Notes: generated by a model from the sequence alone, not told the origin. A DNA stretch of 64,000 nucleotides from Aquimarina amphilecti (GCF_900109375.1 NZ_FOAB01000004.1:496001-560000); one strand, 5' to 3'; shown: positions 44,852-53,817, counted from the stretch's first letter. A program made the numbers and translations.

Positions 44852-47251
44852 TTATTCTGTTCGCAATGAATCGACCGGATTGGCAGTCACTGATTTTATT
44901 GCTTGAATGCTGATAGTTATGATTGTTATAATAAGTGCTCCAAAACCAGCTATAACAAATGTATTCCAAGAAATTTCTGTACGATAAGAGAATTTTTGTA
45001 ACCATTGACTCATAAAGTAATATGCAATTGGAGCAGCAATAAAGAGCGCAATAACTACCAACGTTACAAAATCTTTAGAAAGTAACATCCATAGGTTACC
45101 TAGAGAAGCGCCAAGGATTTTTCTTACTCCAATTTCTTTAGTGCGCTGTTCGGCTACAAAAGAAGCCAAACCAAATAAACCTAGAAGACTTATAAAGATA
45201 GCTAAGATTGTAAATACTTTAGCCAAACCGGCAATTCGCTCTTCAGCTCTAAATTTTTTAGCATATTCCTGATCTACAAATTGATAATCAAAAGGGAGGT
45301 TTGGGAAATTCTTTTTAAAGATTTCTTCAATTAATCCCAAGCTGCTACTAATACTCATTGAAGGATTTAGGCGCACATTGTAATAACTAACGTTATTATC
45401 GTTGTCAAATACGTACATAGCTTGTTTTACAGAACTATAAGGTGATTGTACAATCATATCTTTTATAACTCCAATAATTTGCAATGGAGGCTCTGGATCT
45501 TCTGTGTCAGAATCTCTAATATATTTTCCAATAGGGTCCTTTAATCCCATATATTTAACGGCAGTTTCATTAAGAATTACGGCATTAGAATCTGTTGCAA
45601 ATTCTCTAGAAAAACCTCTACCGGCTATTAATTCTATATTGAGTGTTTTAGTAAATTCATATGATACTGAAGTGTACGCAAGATCTTCCTGAAACCCTTC
45701 AGGTTTTCCTTCCCAGGTATATCCTCCACGATTTGACCAAACTGCAGTAGTAGGACTGCTGGTGGTCGCCATTTCTTTAACAGCTCCAGATGCTATAAAT
45801 TGATTACGTATAATATCTGCTTTACCTATAAACTCTGGACTGAATGTTGGAATTTGTACCAATCCTTGTTTGCTATAACCCGCAGGTCTGTTCTTACTGA
45901 ATTCTATTTGATTCATCACTATGAGTGTCCCTATGATAAGAGCAATAGAAACTGTAAACTGCGTAACCACTAATATTTTTCTTGGTAATGCTGCGAAACG
46001 TCCTGCTTTAAATGTACCTTTTAATACTGAAACTGGATTGAAAGATGATAAGTACAAAGCTGGGTAGCTACCTGATAAGAAGGAAGTAATAAGGATAAAG
46101 ATTAAAGAAATACTCCAAAATTGGATACTACTCCAAGGAAAGACAATTTCTTTACTGGCTAGGTTGTTAAAACTGCTTAAGAAGATTAATACCATAATAA
46201 TGGCTAATACATAAGAAAAGACAACAACTAAAAATGATTCACTTAAAAATTGAAAAATAAGCTGCCCTCTTTTAGAACCAATAGATTTTCTAATACCAAC
46301 TTCGGTAGCTCGTTTCTCGGAACGTGCTGTACTTAGATTGACAAAATTTATACAGGCAAGTAATAAAACAAATAGTCCTATGATTCCAAAAAGCCAAACA
46401 TTTTCTATACGTCCATTTTTACGCACACCATCTACAAAATTAGAGCGTAGGTGCCAATCATCCATTGGTAATAACATTAACTGTGGATTGAATCTGGATT
46501 CATCTTCTGCTACTTTTTTCTTTGCATCTTTTATAACAGAAGTTACAGCTTCCATTGTTGTGTTTTTGTTAATCTGAACAAATAGTTGAAAAGAATTATT
46601 ACCCCAAGAATCCTTAGCATTATCTATCCAAGGCTGCATTTTAGTGTAGAATTTCCAAGGACTTATATAATGCATATCTTCAAAAGAATTATTGATAGGG
46701 ACATCTTCATATACAGCAGTAACGACCATATCCGTTTCGTTCTGTAGCTTGATTATTTTACCAATAGGATTTTCTTCATTAAATAATGCTTTAGCAGTAG
46801 ATTGTGATAGCATTATCGAATTATTGTCCTTTAATCCTTGTCTTACACCTTGTAAAATGTTTAGATCTAAGATTTCAGGACCTCCTTCTTGCATGAAATT
46901 ACCTGATCGAGATATACTGGTTTCTCCATAACGTAAATAAGAAGTGTTTGTCCATGAAGACATTACCAAATGTTCAAAATGATCATTGTAATTTTCACGT
47001 AATTCAAATTCCAAAGGCCTTGGAATTGCTGGTCCTGTTCCAGTTTTTCCATTAAATGTTTGACTTTGAAATATCTGAGCAATAGTGGATTTGTTATTAA
47101 AGTAATTATTATAGTTCAGTTCATCTGTAACCCAAAGACCAATCATAATAGTTACTGCCATACCAATGGCTAATCCAGAAATATTGATCAAGGAATATAT
47201 TCTGTTTTTAAGGAGATTTCTAAATGCTATTTTGATATAATTCTTAAACAT
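44852..47251 (-). CDS. FtsX/MacB-type ABC permease 6 (first of the operon)
   Basis: 799 residues. The N-terminus MFKNYIKIAFRNLLKNRIYS precedes TM1 (ISGLAIGMAVTIMIGLWVTD). The central motif is CINFVNLSTARSEKRATEVG, then IRKSIGSK; LYLSSFNPVSVLKG and VTQFTVSIALIIGTLIVMNQ follow; the C-terminal motif is EQRTKEIGVRKILGAS, ending NPVDSLRTE. It is the first permease after the MacB-type ATPase (49 bases), so it is the most likely standard partner of that ATPase and the HlyD adaptor. The leader contains the shared CAAAAAAACGAAC element. Confidence 0.92.
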   Translation of the reverse strand: MFKNYIKIAFRNLLKNRIYSLINISGLAIGMAVTIMIGLWVTDELNYNNYFNNKSTIAQIFQSQTFNGKTGTGPAIPRPLEFELRENYNDHFEHLVMSSWTNTSYLRYGETSISRSGNFMQEGGPEILDLNILQGVRQGLKDNNSIMLSQSTAKALFNEENPIGKIIKLQNETDMVVTAVYEDVPINNSFEDMHYISPWKFYTKMQPWIDNAKDSWGNNSFQLFVQINKNTTMEAVTSVIKDAKKKVAEDESRFNPQLMLLPMDDWHLRSNFVDGVRKNGRIENVWLFGIIGLFVLLLACINFVNLSTARSEKRATEVGIRKSIGSKRGQLIFQFLSESFLVVVFSYVLAIIMVLIFLSSFNNLASKEIVFPWSSIQFWSISLIFILITSFLSGSYPALYLSSFNPVSVLKGTFKAGRFAALPRKILVVTQFTVSIALIIGTLIVMNQIEFSKNRPAGYSKQGLVQIPTFSPEFIGKADIIRNQFIASGAVKEMATTSSPTTAVWSNRGGYTWEGKPEGFQEDLAYTSVSYEFTKTLNIELIAGRGFSREFATDSNAVILNETAVKYMGLKDPIGKYIRDSDTEDPEPPLQIIGVIKDMIVQSPYSSVKQAMYVFDNDNNVSYYNVRLNPSMSISSSLGLIEEIFKKNFPNLPFDYQFVDQEYAKKFRAEERIAGLAKVFTILAIFISLLGLFGLASFVAEQRTKEIGVRKILGASLGNLWMLLSKDFVTLVVIALFIAAPIAYYFMSQWLQKFSYRTEISWNTFVIAGFGALIITIITISIQAIKSVTANPVDSLRTE

Positions 47252-47300
47252 AATTACCGATTTACTGTTCGTTTTTTTGATGATTTGATGATGATGACCT

Positions 47301-47978
47301 CTATACTAATACGTTTTCTGTAACCTTTTGTCCGTCTAGCATTCTGATGATTCGATGACTATATTTAGCATCATGTTCACTGTGCGTAACCATAATAATC
47401 GTAGTCCCAGCTTCGTTTAATTCGATTAATAAGTCCATTACTTCATTACCGTTAGTACTATCTAAATTTCCTGTAGGTTCATCTGCTAGAATAAGTTTTG
47501 GATTGTTTACAACAGCTCTGGCTACAGCTACACGTTGTTGTTGTCCACCAGATAACTGCTGTGGAAAATGATTACGTCGATGCATGATTTGCATTTTTTC
47601 TAAAACTTCTTCCACACGTTTTTTACGTTCTGCAGGTTTAACACCAGTATAGATTAGTGGAAGTTCTACATTTTCAAAAACTGTAAGTTCATCAATTAGA
47701 TTAAAGCTTTGAAAAACAAAACCTACATTATGTTTACGTAGATCTGAACGTTTACGTTCATTATATCCCGCTACTTCTTCTCCATTAAATTTGAAACTAC
47801 CTGCATCTGGATCATCCAATAATCCTAAAATATTAAGCAGGGTAGATTTACCACATCCTGATGGTCCCATAATGGCAACAAATTCGCCTTCTTTTACATT
47901 AAACGATAATTTGTTTAAAGCTATGGTCTGTACTTCTTCAGTTCTGTAAAACTTTTCTAAGTCCGTAATTTGTATCAT
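47301..47978 (-). CDS. ABC transporter ATPase (MacB type), first
   Basis: 225 residues. Walker A G38-PSGCGKST46, Q-loop VFQSFNLIDELTVFENVELP, canonical signature LSGGQQQRVAVARAVVNNPK, Walker B LILADEPTGNLDS and H-switch MVTHSEHDAKYSH are intact. It belongs to the MacB/LolD/FtsE group. It is directly preceded by HlyD (27-base gap) and followed by permease 6, the usual MacA-MacB order with the MacB ATPase and membrane parts split. It should energise conformational transfer across the permease rather than pull substrate through a channel, as in MacAB. Confidence 0.94.
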   Translation of the reverse strand: MIQITDLEKFYRTEEVQTIALNKLSFNVKEGEFVAIMGPSGCGKSTLLNILGLLDDPDAGSFKFNGEEVAGYNERKRSDLRKHNVGFVFQSFNLIDELTVFENVELPLIYTGVKPAERKKRVEEVLEKMQIMHRRNHFPQQLSGGQQQRVAVARAVVNNPKLILADEPTGNLDSTNGNEVMDLLIELNEAGTTIIMVTHSEHDAKYSHRIIRMLDGQKVTENVLV

Positions 47979-48005
47979 TTTATTCTTTTTTTTAATTGAC
48001 TTTTT

Positions 48006-49256
48006 TTACTTTAAAATTAATTCTTCTGTATCTCCAAAGCTATCATAGCTTGACGTTACCACTTTATCTCCAGGTAGTAACCCTTCAATAATCTCATAAT
48101 ATTCTGTGTTTTGACTACCTAGGCGTACAGCTACTTTATATGCAGAGTTTCCATTTTCACTTATTTTATATACCCAGTTACCACCTGTTTTTTGAAAAAA
48201 ACCACCTTTAGGAATCAAAAGCGCTTGTTTTTCTGCACTAAGTGCTACTCGGATTTGTAGGTTTTGACCTCTTCTAATTCCTTCAGGAATATTGTTTTCA
48301 AATTGCATATCTACTTGAAAACGTCCATTATTAACCTGAGTAAATACTTTCTTAATGATTAACGTATATGTTTCATTATTAAAAGTAAAGGTCCCTTTTT
48401 GACCATTATAAATTCTTGAAATATAATGTTCATCAATATCCACTCTAACTTTAAATCCGCTCAATACATCGATTTGCCCTAATCGTTCTCCTTTATTTTT
48501 TGATTGTCCAATTTCTGCATCTAATGATGTTAATTGGCCATCTACAGGAGCACGAACTACAAGGTCTCCAACTTTTTTTCGCATTAGCTCTAAGGCACTT
48601 TGGGTTCTGGCGTATGAACTTCTCGCTTGGCTAAGCTCTTGTTTAGTAGCTGAAGAATCCTGAGTTAAAACTTGTTTCGCTAATTGCATACGTTGTTTTT
48701 GGTACTTAAAGTCATTTGCTGAAGACTCATATTCTTGACGACCTACGGCACCTTTATCGTATAGTTTTTTGTTTAATTCATATACTCGTTTAGATTCTAT
48801 CAAATTATTTTCGACATCTGTAAATTGGTTGCGGCGATTAATAGTGTTTTGTCTAGCAGCATTTTGCGAAATTTGCATTTGAGTCAATAAGTTATATACT
48901 GATGTTTCTTGATTGATAAGACTTAACTCTAAATCAGTATTAGATAACCTTAGAATAGGCTCACCTTTTTTCATAATTGCACCATCTTCTACATATTTTT
49001 CTTCTACTCTTCCACCTTCTAGGGCATCTAAATAAATGGTAGTAATTGGTAAGACGATTCCATTTACAGGTATGTTTTCTTGAAACACATCTTTTTTAAT
49101 AGTACTGATAGCAATACGTTCTTTTTCTACATTTAATTTAGAGCCTCCCATTGATTGTGAGAATACAAAGATTAGAAGTGCTATTATTAGTAAACCACCT
49201 ATCACCATTGCTATACGTGATTTTGAAAATTTCTTTTTTTGAATTGGAACGTCCAT
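48006..49256 (-). CDS. HlyD/MacA-type periplasmic adaptor
   Basis: 416 residues. A single N-terminal TM anchor (IAMVIGGLLIIALLIFVFSQ, about 16-35) is followed by a barrel-sandwich domain (ALEGGRVEEKYVEDGAIMKKGEP is the lipoyl half), a long coiled-coil hairpin (about 105-225, Gln/Arg-rich), the returning lipoyl half KVGDLVVRAPVDGQL, a β-barrel domain and a C-terminal membrane-proximal domain (GLLPGDKVVTSSYDSFGD). It links the inner-membrane permeases to the TolC duct. It is the first gene of the first export operon, with a leader of about 156 bases after the sigma-54-like promoter at 49425-49440. Confidence 0.93.
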   Translation of the reverse strand: MDVPIQKKKFSKSRIAMVIGGLLIIALLIFVFSQSMGGSKLNVEKERIAISTIKKDVFQENIPVNGIVLPITTIYLDALEGGRVEEKYVEDGAIMKKGEPILRLSNTDLELSLINQETSVYNLLTQMQISQNAARQNTINRRNQFTDVENNLIESKRVYELNKKLYDKGAVGRQEYESSANDFKYQKQRMQLAKQVLTQDSSATKQELSQARSSYARTQSALELMRKKVGDLVVRAPVDGQLTSLDAEIGQSKNKGERLGQIDVLSGFKVRVDIDEHYISRIYNGQKGTFTFNNETYTLIIKKVFTQVNNGRFQVDMQFENNIPEGIRRGQNLQIRVALSAEKQALLIPKGGFFQKTGGNWVYKISENGNSAYKVAVRLGSQNTEYYEIIEGLLPGDKVVTSSYDSFGDTEELILK

Positions 49257-49424
49257 GTCTGGTCTTTTGGTTATTGATGCTAATTAGTTGATTTTGTTTT
49301 CGAATTGGAAGATGGATTTCCAAACATCTTTTATAGTTAGTAAGCTTATTATTGATATTGGAATTGATTTACTCATTTTATCTAGTTATGGGTTATAATC
49401 TTATTTGTGTTCATCTCTTACATA

Positions 49425-49440
49425 GTCAAGACAGTGCCAA
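49425..49440 (-). promoter_or_regulatory. Sigma-54-type promoter of the HlyD operon
   Basis: On the minus strand TTGGCAC (49440-49434) is the -24 box, followed after GG and ten bases by AC within TTGAC. The 18-base core TTGGCACTGTCTTGACTA differs from the one at 34812 (TTGGCACTATCTTCACTA) at only two positions. The start point is expected near 49412. The enhancer-like element begins 54 bp upstream. Confidence 0.6.
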
Positions 49441-49491
49441 AAAAATAAAATACTGATTATCAGTGTTTAATGATTTTTTGTAAAAATAAAA

Positions 49492-49531
49492 GTGTACGGT
49501 TTCGATACACTTTCTGTTCGGAAATAGTACA
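49492..49531. promoter_or_regulatory. Enhancer-like double site B
   Basis: GTGTACGGTTTCGATACAC (49492-49510) and TGTTCGGAAATAGTACA (49515-49531) align without gaps to the element at 34864-34903; the GATACACTTT core between is identical. The site lies between the HlyD operon and the divergent activator gene, so it may also take part in autoregulation of that gene. The likely binder is the NtrC-type activator encoded 70 bases away. Confidence 0.65.
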
Positions 49532-49600
49532 TTTAAGAATCTTTAATATTTTATTTTTCTATTTTTTCTATGCTGCAGATAATATTGTAATATTGTATCA

Positions 49601-50947
49601 ATGGTATTAAAAGAAGCTACAATTTTAGTTATTGATGACGATGTAGATGTACTGACTGCATTACGTCTTTTATTTAAGCCTTTGGTAAAAGAGGTTATTA
49701 TAGAAAAGAATCCAAGTAATATTGGAGCACAAATAGATAAAAAGAATTTCGATATTATTATACTTGACATGAACTTTAATGGTTTGGTCAATACAGGAAA
49801 TGAGGGTATTTTTTGGTTGAATGAAATCAAAAAAATAAAACCAAAAACAGATGTAGTTTTAATTACTGCGTATGCAGATATCGATTTAGCGATTAGAGCA
49901 TTAAAGGAAGGGGCTTCTGACTTTTTGGTAAAACCCTGGAAAAATGAAAAGATAACAAATACCATTAGCTCCTTATTAAAAGCTAGAAAGTCTAATGCCT
50001 CAGACAAAAAATCATCACAGTTAGGTACCAGTGCTATTATAGGAGAAAGTGAAGCAATTAAAGATGTTTTCTTAAAACTGAAAAAAGTAGCACCAACTGA
50101 TGCGAATGTCTTAATTTTAGGAGAAAATGGAACTGGAAAAGATTTAATTGCAAAAGCTTTACACGACAATTCTAATAGAAAGGACAAACCATTTGTTAAG
50201 GTAGATGTAGGTGCATTAACCTCTTCATTATTTGAAAGTGAACTTTTTGGGTATAAAAAAGGAGCGTTTACAGATGCTAAAGAAGATAGAGTAGGTCGAT
50301 TTGAGGCTGCTAATGGAGGAACACTTTTTTTAGATGAGATTGGTAATATTACTTTAGGGCAACAAGTACGTTTGTTAACTGTACTGCAAAATAGATTAGT
50401 TACTCCTTTAGGATCTAATGAAGCGATATCAATAGATATTAGACTAATTTGTGCAACCAATATTGAACCCAAAGTTTTAGCAGATGAACAAAAATTTAGA
50501 AAGGATTTAATTTACAGAATCAATACAGTAGATATTGTAATGCCACCATTACGAGATAGAGGAACTGATATTACTTTATTGGCCAAACATTTTATATCTG
50601 TGTATGCCGATAAATATAATAAAAGTCAATTTTTATTGGATTCTGGATTTATTTCTAAACTAAAAAAACACGATTTTCCAGGTAATGTTAGAGAACTACA
50701 ATATGTTTTGGAGCGAGCTGTAATTATGGCTGATAGTACTTCATTAAAGCCAGAAGATTTAGTATTCTCTTCTATAGAAAGACAAACTAGTAAAGCTTCT
50801 ACAACAACTATGAATTTAGATAGTTTGGAAAAAAATGCAATTCTTACTGTTTTAGAAAAAAATAAAGGAAATGTTTCAAAATCTGCAAAAGAGTTAGGAA
50901 TTACTAGGGCAGCATTATACAGAAGGCTAGATAAATATGAACTATAA
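49601..50947 (+). CDS. NtrC-type sigma-54-dependent response regulator
   Basis: 448 residues in three domains. The receiver (1-125) has the acidic pocket DDD (12-14), the phosphoryl-accepting D56 in LDMNFNG, T89 in ITAYAD and K111 in VKPW. The AAA+ domain (about 145-380) has Walker A GENGTGKD (174-181), the sigma-54 loop G221-AFTDA-226 (GAFTGA with the second Gly as Asp, as in many Bacteroidota members), Walker B TLFLDE (241-246) and FPGNVRELQ. The C-terminal Fis-type helix-turn-helix reads NKGNVSKSAKELGITRAALY. When phosphorylated it should bind the double sites at 34864 and 49492 and open sigma-54 promoters. It overlaps the kinase gene by 11 bases. Confidence 0.95.
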   Translation: MVLKEATILVIDDDVDVLTALRLLFKPLVKEVIIEKNPSNIGAQIDKKNFDIIILDMNFNGLVNTGNEGIFWLNEIKKIKPKTDVVLITAYADIDLAIRALKEGASDFLVKPWKNEKITNTISSLLKARKSNASDKKSSQLGTSAIIGESEAIKDVFLKLKKVAPTDANVLILGENGTGKDLIAKALHDNSNRKDKPFVKVDVGALTSSLFESELFGYKKGAFTDAKEDRVGRFEAANGGTLFLDEIGNITLGQQVRLLTVLQNRLVTPLGSNEAISIDIRLICATNIEPKVLADEQKFRKDLIYRINTVDIVMPPLRDRGTDITLLAKHFISVYADKYNKSQFLLDSGFISKLKKHDFPGNVRELQYVLERAVIMADSTSLKPEDLVFSSIERQTSKASTTTMNLDSLEKNAILTVLEKNKGNVSKSAKELGITRAALYRRLDKYEL

Positions 50948-52280
50948 CGGGTACATTATAAGATTATTTTTTAGAATTCTAATATTGGTTGCTCTAATAT
51001 TAGGTTTGGTATATTCAATAGATAATGAATATACGAGTAGTATTACTATAATTAGCTTCGGTATTTTATATTTTTTATATTCTACATACAGTTTTGTCAA
51101 ACGACGTTTTGTTGTTATGGATGATTTTTTTGAAGCTGTGAAATATCGAGATTTCTCTAGATGGTTTCCAGAAGATAGAGGACCAAAAGATATTAGGTTT
51201 CTGTACAAGGGTTTTAATGAAGTTAATCGAACCATTAAAGAAATTAATTCTAAGAATGAAGCACAATATGTATATCTACAGAAGATTTTAGAAATGGTAG
51301 ATATAGGGATTATTGCGTATAATCTCGAAACGGGGGATGTATTGTGGTCCAATGACTCTTTTAGAGAAACATTAGATGTTCCTTCTTTTAAGAATATTCG
51401 TTTTGTAGAAGGAAGAAAACCAGATTTATATGATGCTATTTTCGAAACATATCATAAGGAACCTAATTCGATTTCTATTGCGGTTCAAAACGAAAAAATT
51501 AAGGTATTGATCTCTGATACTGTATTTCAGGTAAAAGAAGATCCATTTAAACTTATTGTTTTACAGAACATTGATGATACGTTAAATAGAAATGAATCTG
51601 AAGCTTGGAAAAAATTATTGAGTGTTATGACTCATGAAATCATGAATTCTATAGCGCCAATTTCGTCTTTAGCTGATACGTTACAGTCTCATTTGCAGCT
51701 TACACTTGATAACCCAAAAGATTATCCATTAGAAATAGAGGATTTAAACTCTGGTATAAAAACTATTAAAAATAGGAGTGAAGGTCTTTTGAAATTTGCC
51801 AAAACATATAGAAGTCTTAGTAAAGTAACACATTTAAATCTTGATAGGAAGAAAATAACTGAGCTTTTTGAAACAATACAATTGTTGATGCAGCCATCTT
51901 TGGATGTCAAAAATATTAATATTGATTTTAAAGTAACTCCTCCAAAAATAGAATTAGATATTGATAGCTACCTTATAGAACAGGTATTGATCAACCTTAT
52001 TCTTAATGCAGTAGATGCATGTAAACATAGATCAGATCCACAAATAAGAGTAATCGCAGAGCAAAAACCGAATAGAAACATAGTTATTAAAGTATATGAT
52101 AATGGTTCTGGAATTCCTCAAGATATTATGGATAGTATTTTTATTCCTTTTTTTACCAGTAAATCCACGGGTAGTGGTATAGGACTTAGTTTATGTAAAC
52201 AAATAATGTTACTTCATAAAGGTAAAATTTTGGTTAATAGTAGAGAAGAGGAAGGAACTGTGTTTACCTTAGTGTTCTAG
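50937..52280 (+). CDS. Membrane histidine kinase, partner of the NtrC-type regulator
   Basis: 447 residues. Two TM helices near the N-terminus (about 7-26 and 32-50) are joined by only a few residues, so there is almost no periplasmic sensor and the signal is probably sensed in the membrane or cytosol. A PAS-like region (about 95-215; LEMVDIGIIAYNLETGDVLW) is followed by the HisKA box SVMTHEIMNSIAPISSLADT with H233 as phosphorylated His. The ATP-binding domain has NLILNAVDAC (N box), YDNGSGIPQD (G1), IPFFTSK (F box) and GSGIGLSLCKQI (G2). It overlaps the regulator gene, so they form one translational unit. Confidence 0.94.
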   Translation: MNYNGYIIRLFFRILILVALILGLVYSIDNEYTSSITIISFGILYFLYSTYSFVKRRFVVMDDFFEAVKYRDFSRWFPEDRGPKDIRFLYKGFNEVNRTIKEINSKNEAQYVYLQKILEMVDIGIIAYNLETGDVLWSNDSFRETLDVPSFKNIRFVEGRKPDLYDAIFETYHKEPNSISIAVQNEKIKVLISDTVFQVKEDPFKLIVLQNIDDTLNRNESEAWKKLLSVMTHEIMNSIAPISSLADTLQSHLQLTLDNPKDYPLEIEDLNSGIKTIKNRSEGLLKFAKTYRSLSKVTHLNLDRKKITELFETIQLLMQPSLDVKNINIDFKVTPPKIELDIDSYLIEQVLINLILNAVDACKHRSDPQIRVIAEQKPNRNIVIKVYDNGSGIPQDIMDSIFIPFFTSKSTGSGIGLSLCKQIMLLHKGKILVNSREEEGTVFTLVF

Positions 52281-52327
52281 ATACTAGTAAGAAATCTTTA
52301 CATCAAATTTTATAGTTATGAGTATAC

Positions 52328-52897
52328 CTAGCTAGCATCTTGATATTCTGGACAATCTAATCGTATTTCTGTGTTTAATAGTTTGGTTTCTAGTAGATTG
52401 CAATAATGGCGATTATTTTCGTTATTATAAAACTTACAATTAAAACAACTTCTTTGTACAGTTAAAATACCAGATCTGTTAAGTTGATATATCAGTTTAC
52501 TTAGCGTTATATAAAAAGAGTCTTTATCATTAGGGTCAATTTTATTTAGTTGCTGTCGAATTGGGTTTGTGAAATCTTCAGTCTCCTTTACAATTTCTTT
52601 TCCTTTGGCAGATACCAATAAGGAATAACTTCTGCTATCTGCAGACGAGAAATCTTTTATTAAGAGTTCTTTATTGACTAAGACTCGTACAGCGTCACTA
52701 ATTGTAGGTTTAGTAACATTAAATTCTTTAGCTAGATAACTTACTTTACAAAATTCATCTCTATGGTATGTGATAAAAATAAGGATCTGTATTTGAATAG
52801 GACTTAGTTTTAATATTTTAGCGTGCTCCCATAACAGTACTTTAAAAACTTCTGATATCCTGCTAAGTCCTCCAATTATTTTAGAATTTAAATCCAT
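52328..52897 (-). CDS. MarR-like regulator with a C-terminal cysteine cluster
   Basis: 189 residues. The winged helix has KLSPIQIQILIFITYHRDEF, CKVSYLAKEFNVTKPTISDA and SRSYSLLVSAKGKEIVKETE, the MarR recognition helix and wing. Unlike most MarR proteins (about 140-150 residues), it ends with a cysteine-rich tail, SCFNCKFYNNENNRHYC, and a later DCPEY: four cysteines in C-x2-C-x12-C-x15-C spacing, apt for zinc or an Fe-S cluster. This could make the repressor sensitive to redox or metals. It is the last gene of the five-gene operon and may control it through AGGAWTCCT repeats at 54595-54629 and 54924-54936 (inference). Confidence 0.85.
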   Translation of the reverse strand: MDLNSKIIGGLSRISEVFKVLLWEHAKILKLSPIQIQILIFITYHRDEFCKVSYLAKEFNVTKPTISDAVRVLVNKELLIKDFSSADSRSYSLLVSAKGKEIVKETEDFTNPIRQQLNKIDPNDKDSFYITLSKLIYQLNRSGILTVQRSCFNCKFYNNENNRHYCNLLETKLLNTEIRLDCPEYQDAS

Positions 52898-52923
52898 TCC
52901 CTATGTACTATTTGTTTGCTAAG

Positions 52924-53553
52924 TTAGGTATCCTTACCGAATTTTTTGATGAGATCATTTAAATTAGAAGATATATTATCATATGGTATGTGACCAAATC
53001 TATTATATAAAACCTCATGTTGATCATTAAAAATAAGTATTGAAGGTGTTCCTCGCAATTGATTTAGTGTAAATGTTACGGAAATCCTATTCAGATTTTT
53101 TAAATAGTTAATGACCTTATTTTTTAGAGTGTTTTTTTCGAAAGTTGACCATATATTATAATCAGGATGGATAGAACAAATATGAATAGCCGCTTTTTCT
53201 AGATCAAATGATTTGTCTGCTATAGTATCCATAGCAATCGGAAAGTCAATTGATTCGGTATATTCAGATAAACCTTGCTTTTCGAATACTGTTTTTGTTT
53301 CACCAACTAACTGTTCATTAAAAATTAATTTTTTAGTATTCTCTAAATTATTAAATTCATAATCTTCAAATGCAGTAGAGATACCCAAAAATGATACATC
53401 TTGGTTATATTTAGAGTATAACTTGTTTACTAGAGGGATTCCGTGTAGGAAACATCCAGGGCAGTTAACTTGAAAAATAAAAAGGAAGTTCAATGTATTG
53501 ATATTGAACTTACCTTTTAATTCTTTTTCATAGTGTAATGCTAATTTTGGCAT
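52924..53553 (-). CDS. Cytosolic TlpA-like thioredoxin-fold protein
   Basis: 209 residues without a signal peptide or TM helix. The active site is C31-P-G-C34 in VNCPGCFLHGIPLVN, where the first half matches the TlpA motif and a following His replaces the usual Lys/Arg. A long insertion (about 55-165) separates it from the cis-Pro strand FTLNQLRGTPSILIFND, with ISTAFEDYEFNNLENTKKLI resembling ResA-type redoxins. It is probably a thiol-disulfide or peroxiredoxin-like enzyme of the cytosol. It starts directly after the DUF2024 stop (no gap) and precedes the MarR gene by 26 bases, so it belongs to the same operon. Confidence 0.8.
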   Translation of the reverse strand: MPKLALHYEKELKGKFNINTLNFLFIFQVNCPGCFLHGIPLVNKLYSKYNQDVSFLGISTAFEDYEFNNLENTKKLIFNEQLVGETKTVFEKQGLSEYTESIDFPIAMDTIADKSFDLEKAAIHICSIHPDYNIWSTFEKNTLKNKVINYLKNLNRISVTFTLNQLRGTPSILIFNDQHEVLYNRFGHIPYDNISSNLNDLIKKFGKDT

Positions 53554-53817
53554 CTAGTTACAATTTTCTATTTCTATTATTGAATATCCTTTTTCTGTAA
53601 TTTCTTGTACTACGATATCCGGTGCAACATCAATATGACAAAAGTTACATTCTTTAGCAGTAAGCTCTTTTGTTATAAATTCTTTTGTCTTTAGGTAGTT
53701 TTTACCGAAATCAAATATTTTATCTTCATTATTAAAATTACTTGGTACTAAGATATCAAAGTGCATTATTTTTCCATCTGATCTGTTTACATAAGTGTCC
53801 CAAACTGATACTTTCAT
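53554..53817 (-). CDS. DUF2024-family protein
   Basis: 87 residues. The start MKVSVWDTYVNRSDGKIMHF, the centre NYLKTKEF and ELTAKECNFCHIDVAPDIV match DUF2024, a small family of unknown function. The C-x2-C in ECNFCHID is a conserved-looking pair that could bind metal or form a disulfide. It is cytosolic. It is immediately adjacent to the TlpA-like gene, which supports a shared thiol function. The end, IEIENCN, carries a third cysteine. Confidence 0.85.
   Translation of the reverse strand: MKVSVWDTYVNRSDGKIMHFDILVPSNFNNEDKIFDFGKNYLKTKEFITKELTAKECNFCHIDVAPDIVVQEITEKGYSIIEIENCN

Noticed and set aside
29172-49256. Reading the permease run as a lantibiotic (BceAB) or Lol lipoprotein system
   Set aside because: BceB-type permeases have ten helices with one large loop, and Lol systems have LolC/E of about 400 residues without HlyD/TolC. 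The HlyD, TolC and double MacB domains here favour a MacAB-like tripartite exporter.
49543-50472. 309-codon open frame antisense to the sigma-54 regulator
   Set aside because: It lies fully opposite the AAA+ regulator gene, has no recognisable domain, and its Ser/Leu/Phe-rich composition is what the complement of this coding sequence gives.
50942-51352. 136-codon antisense frame in the histidine kinase gene
   Set aside because: Complement of a well-supported kinase gene; no domain and no leader.
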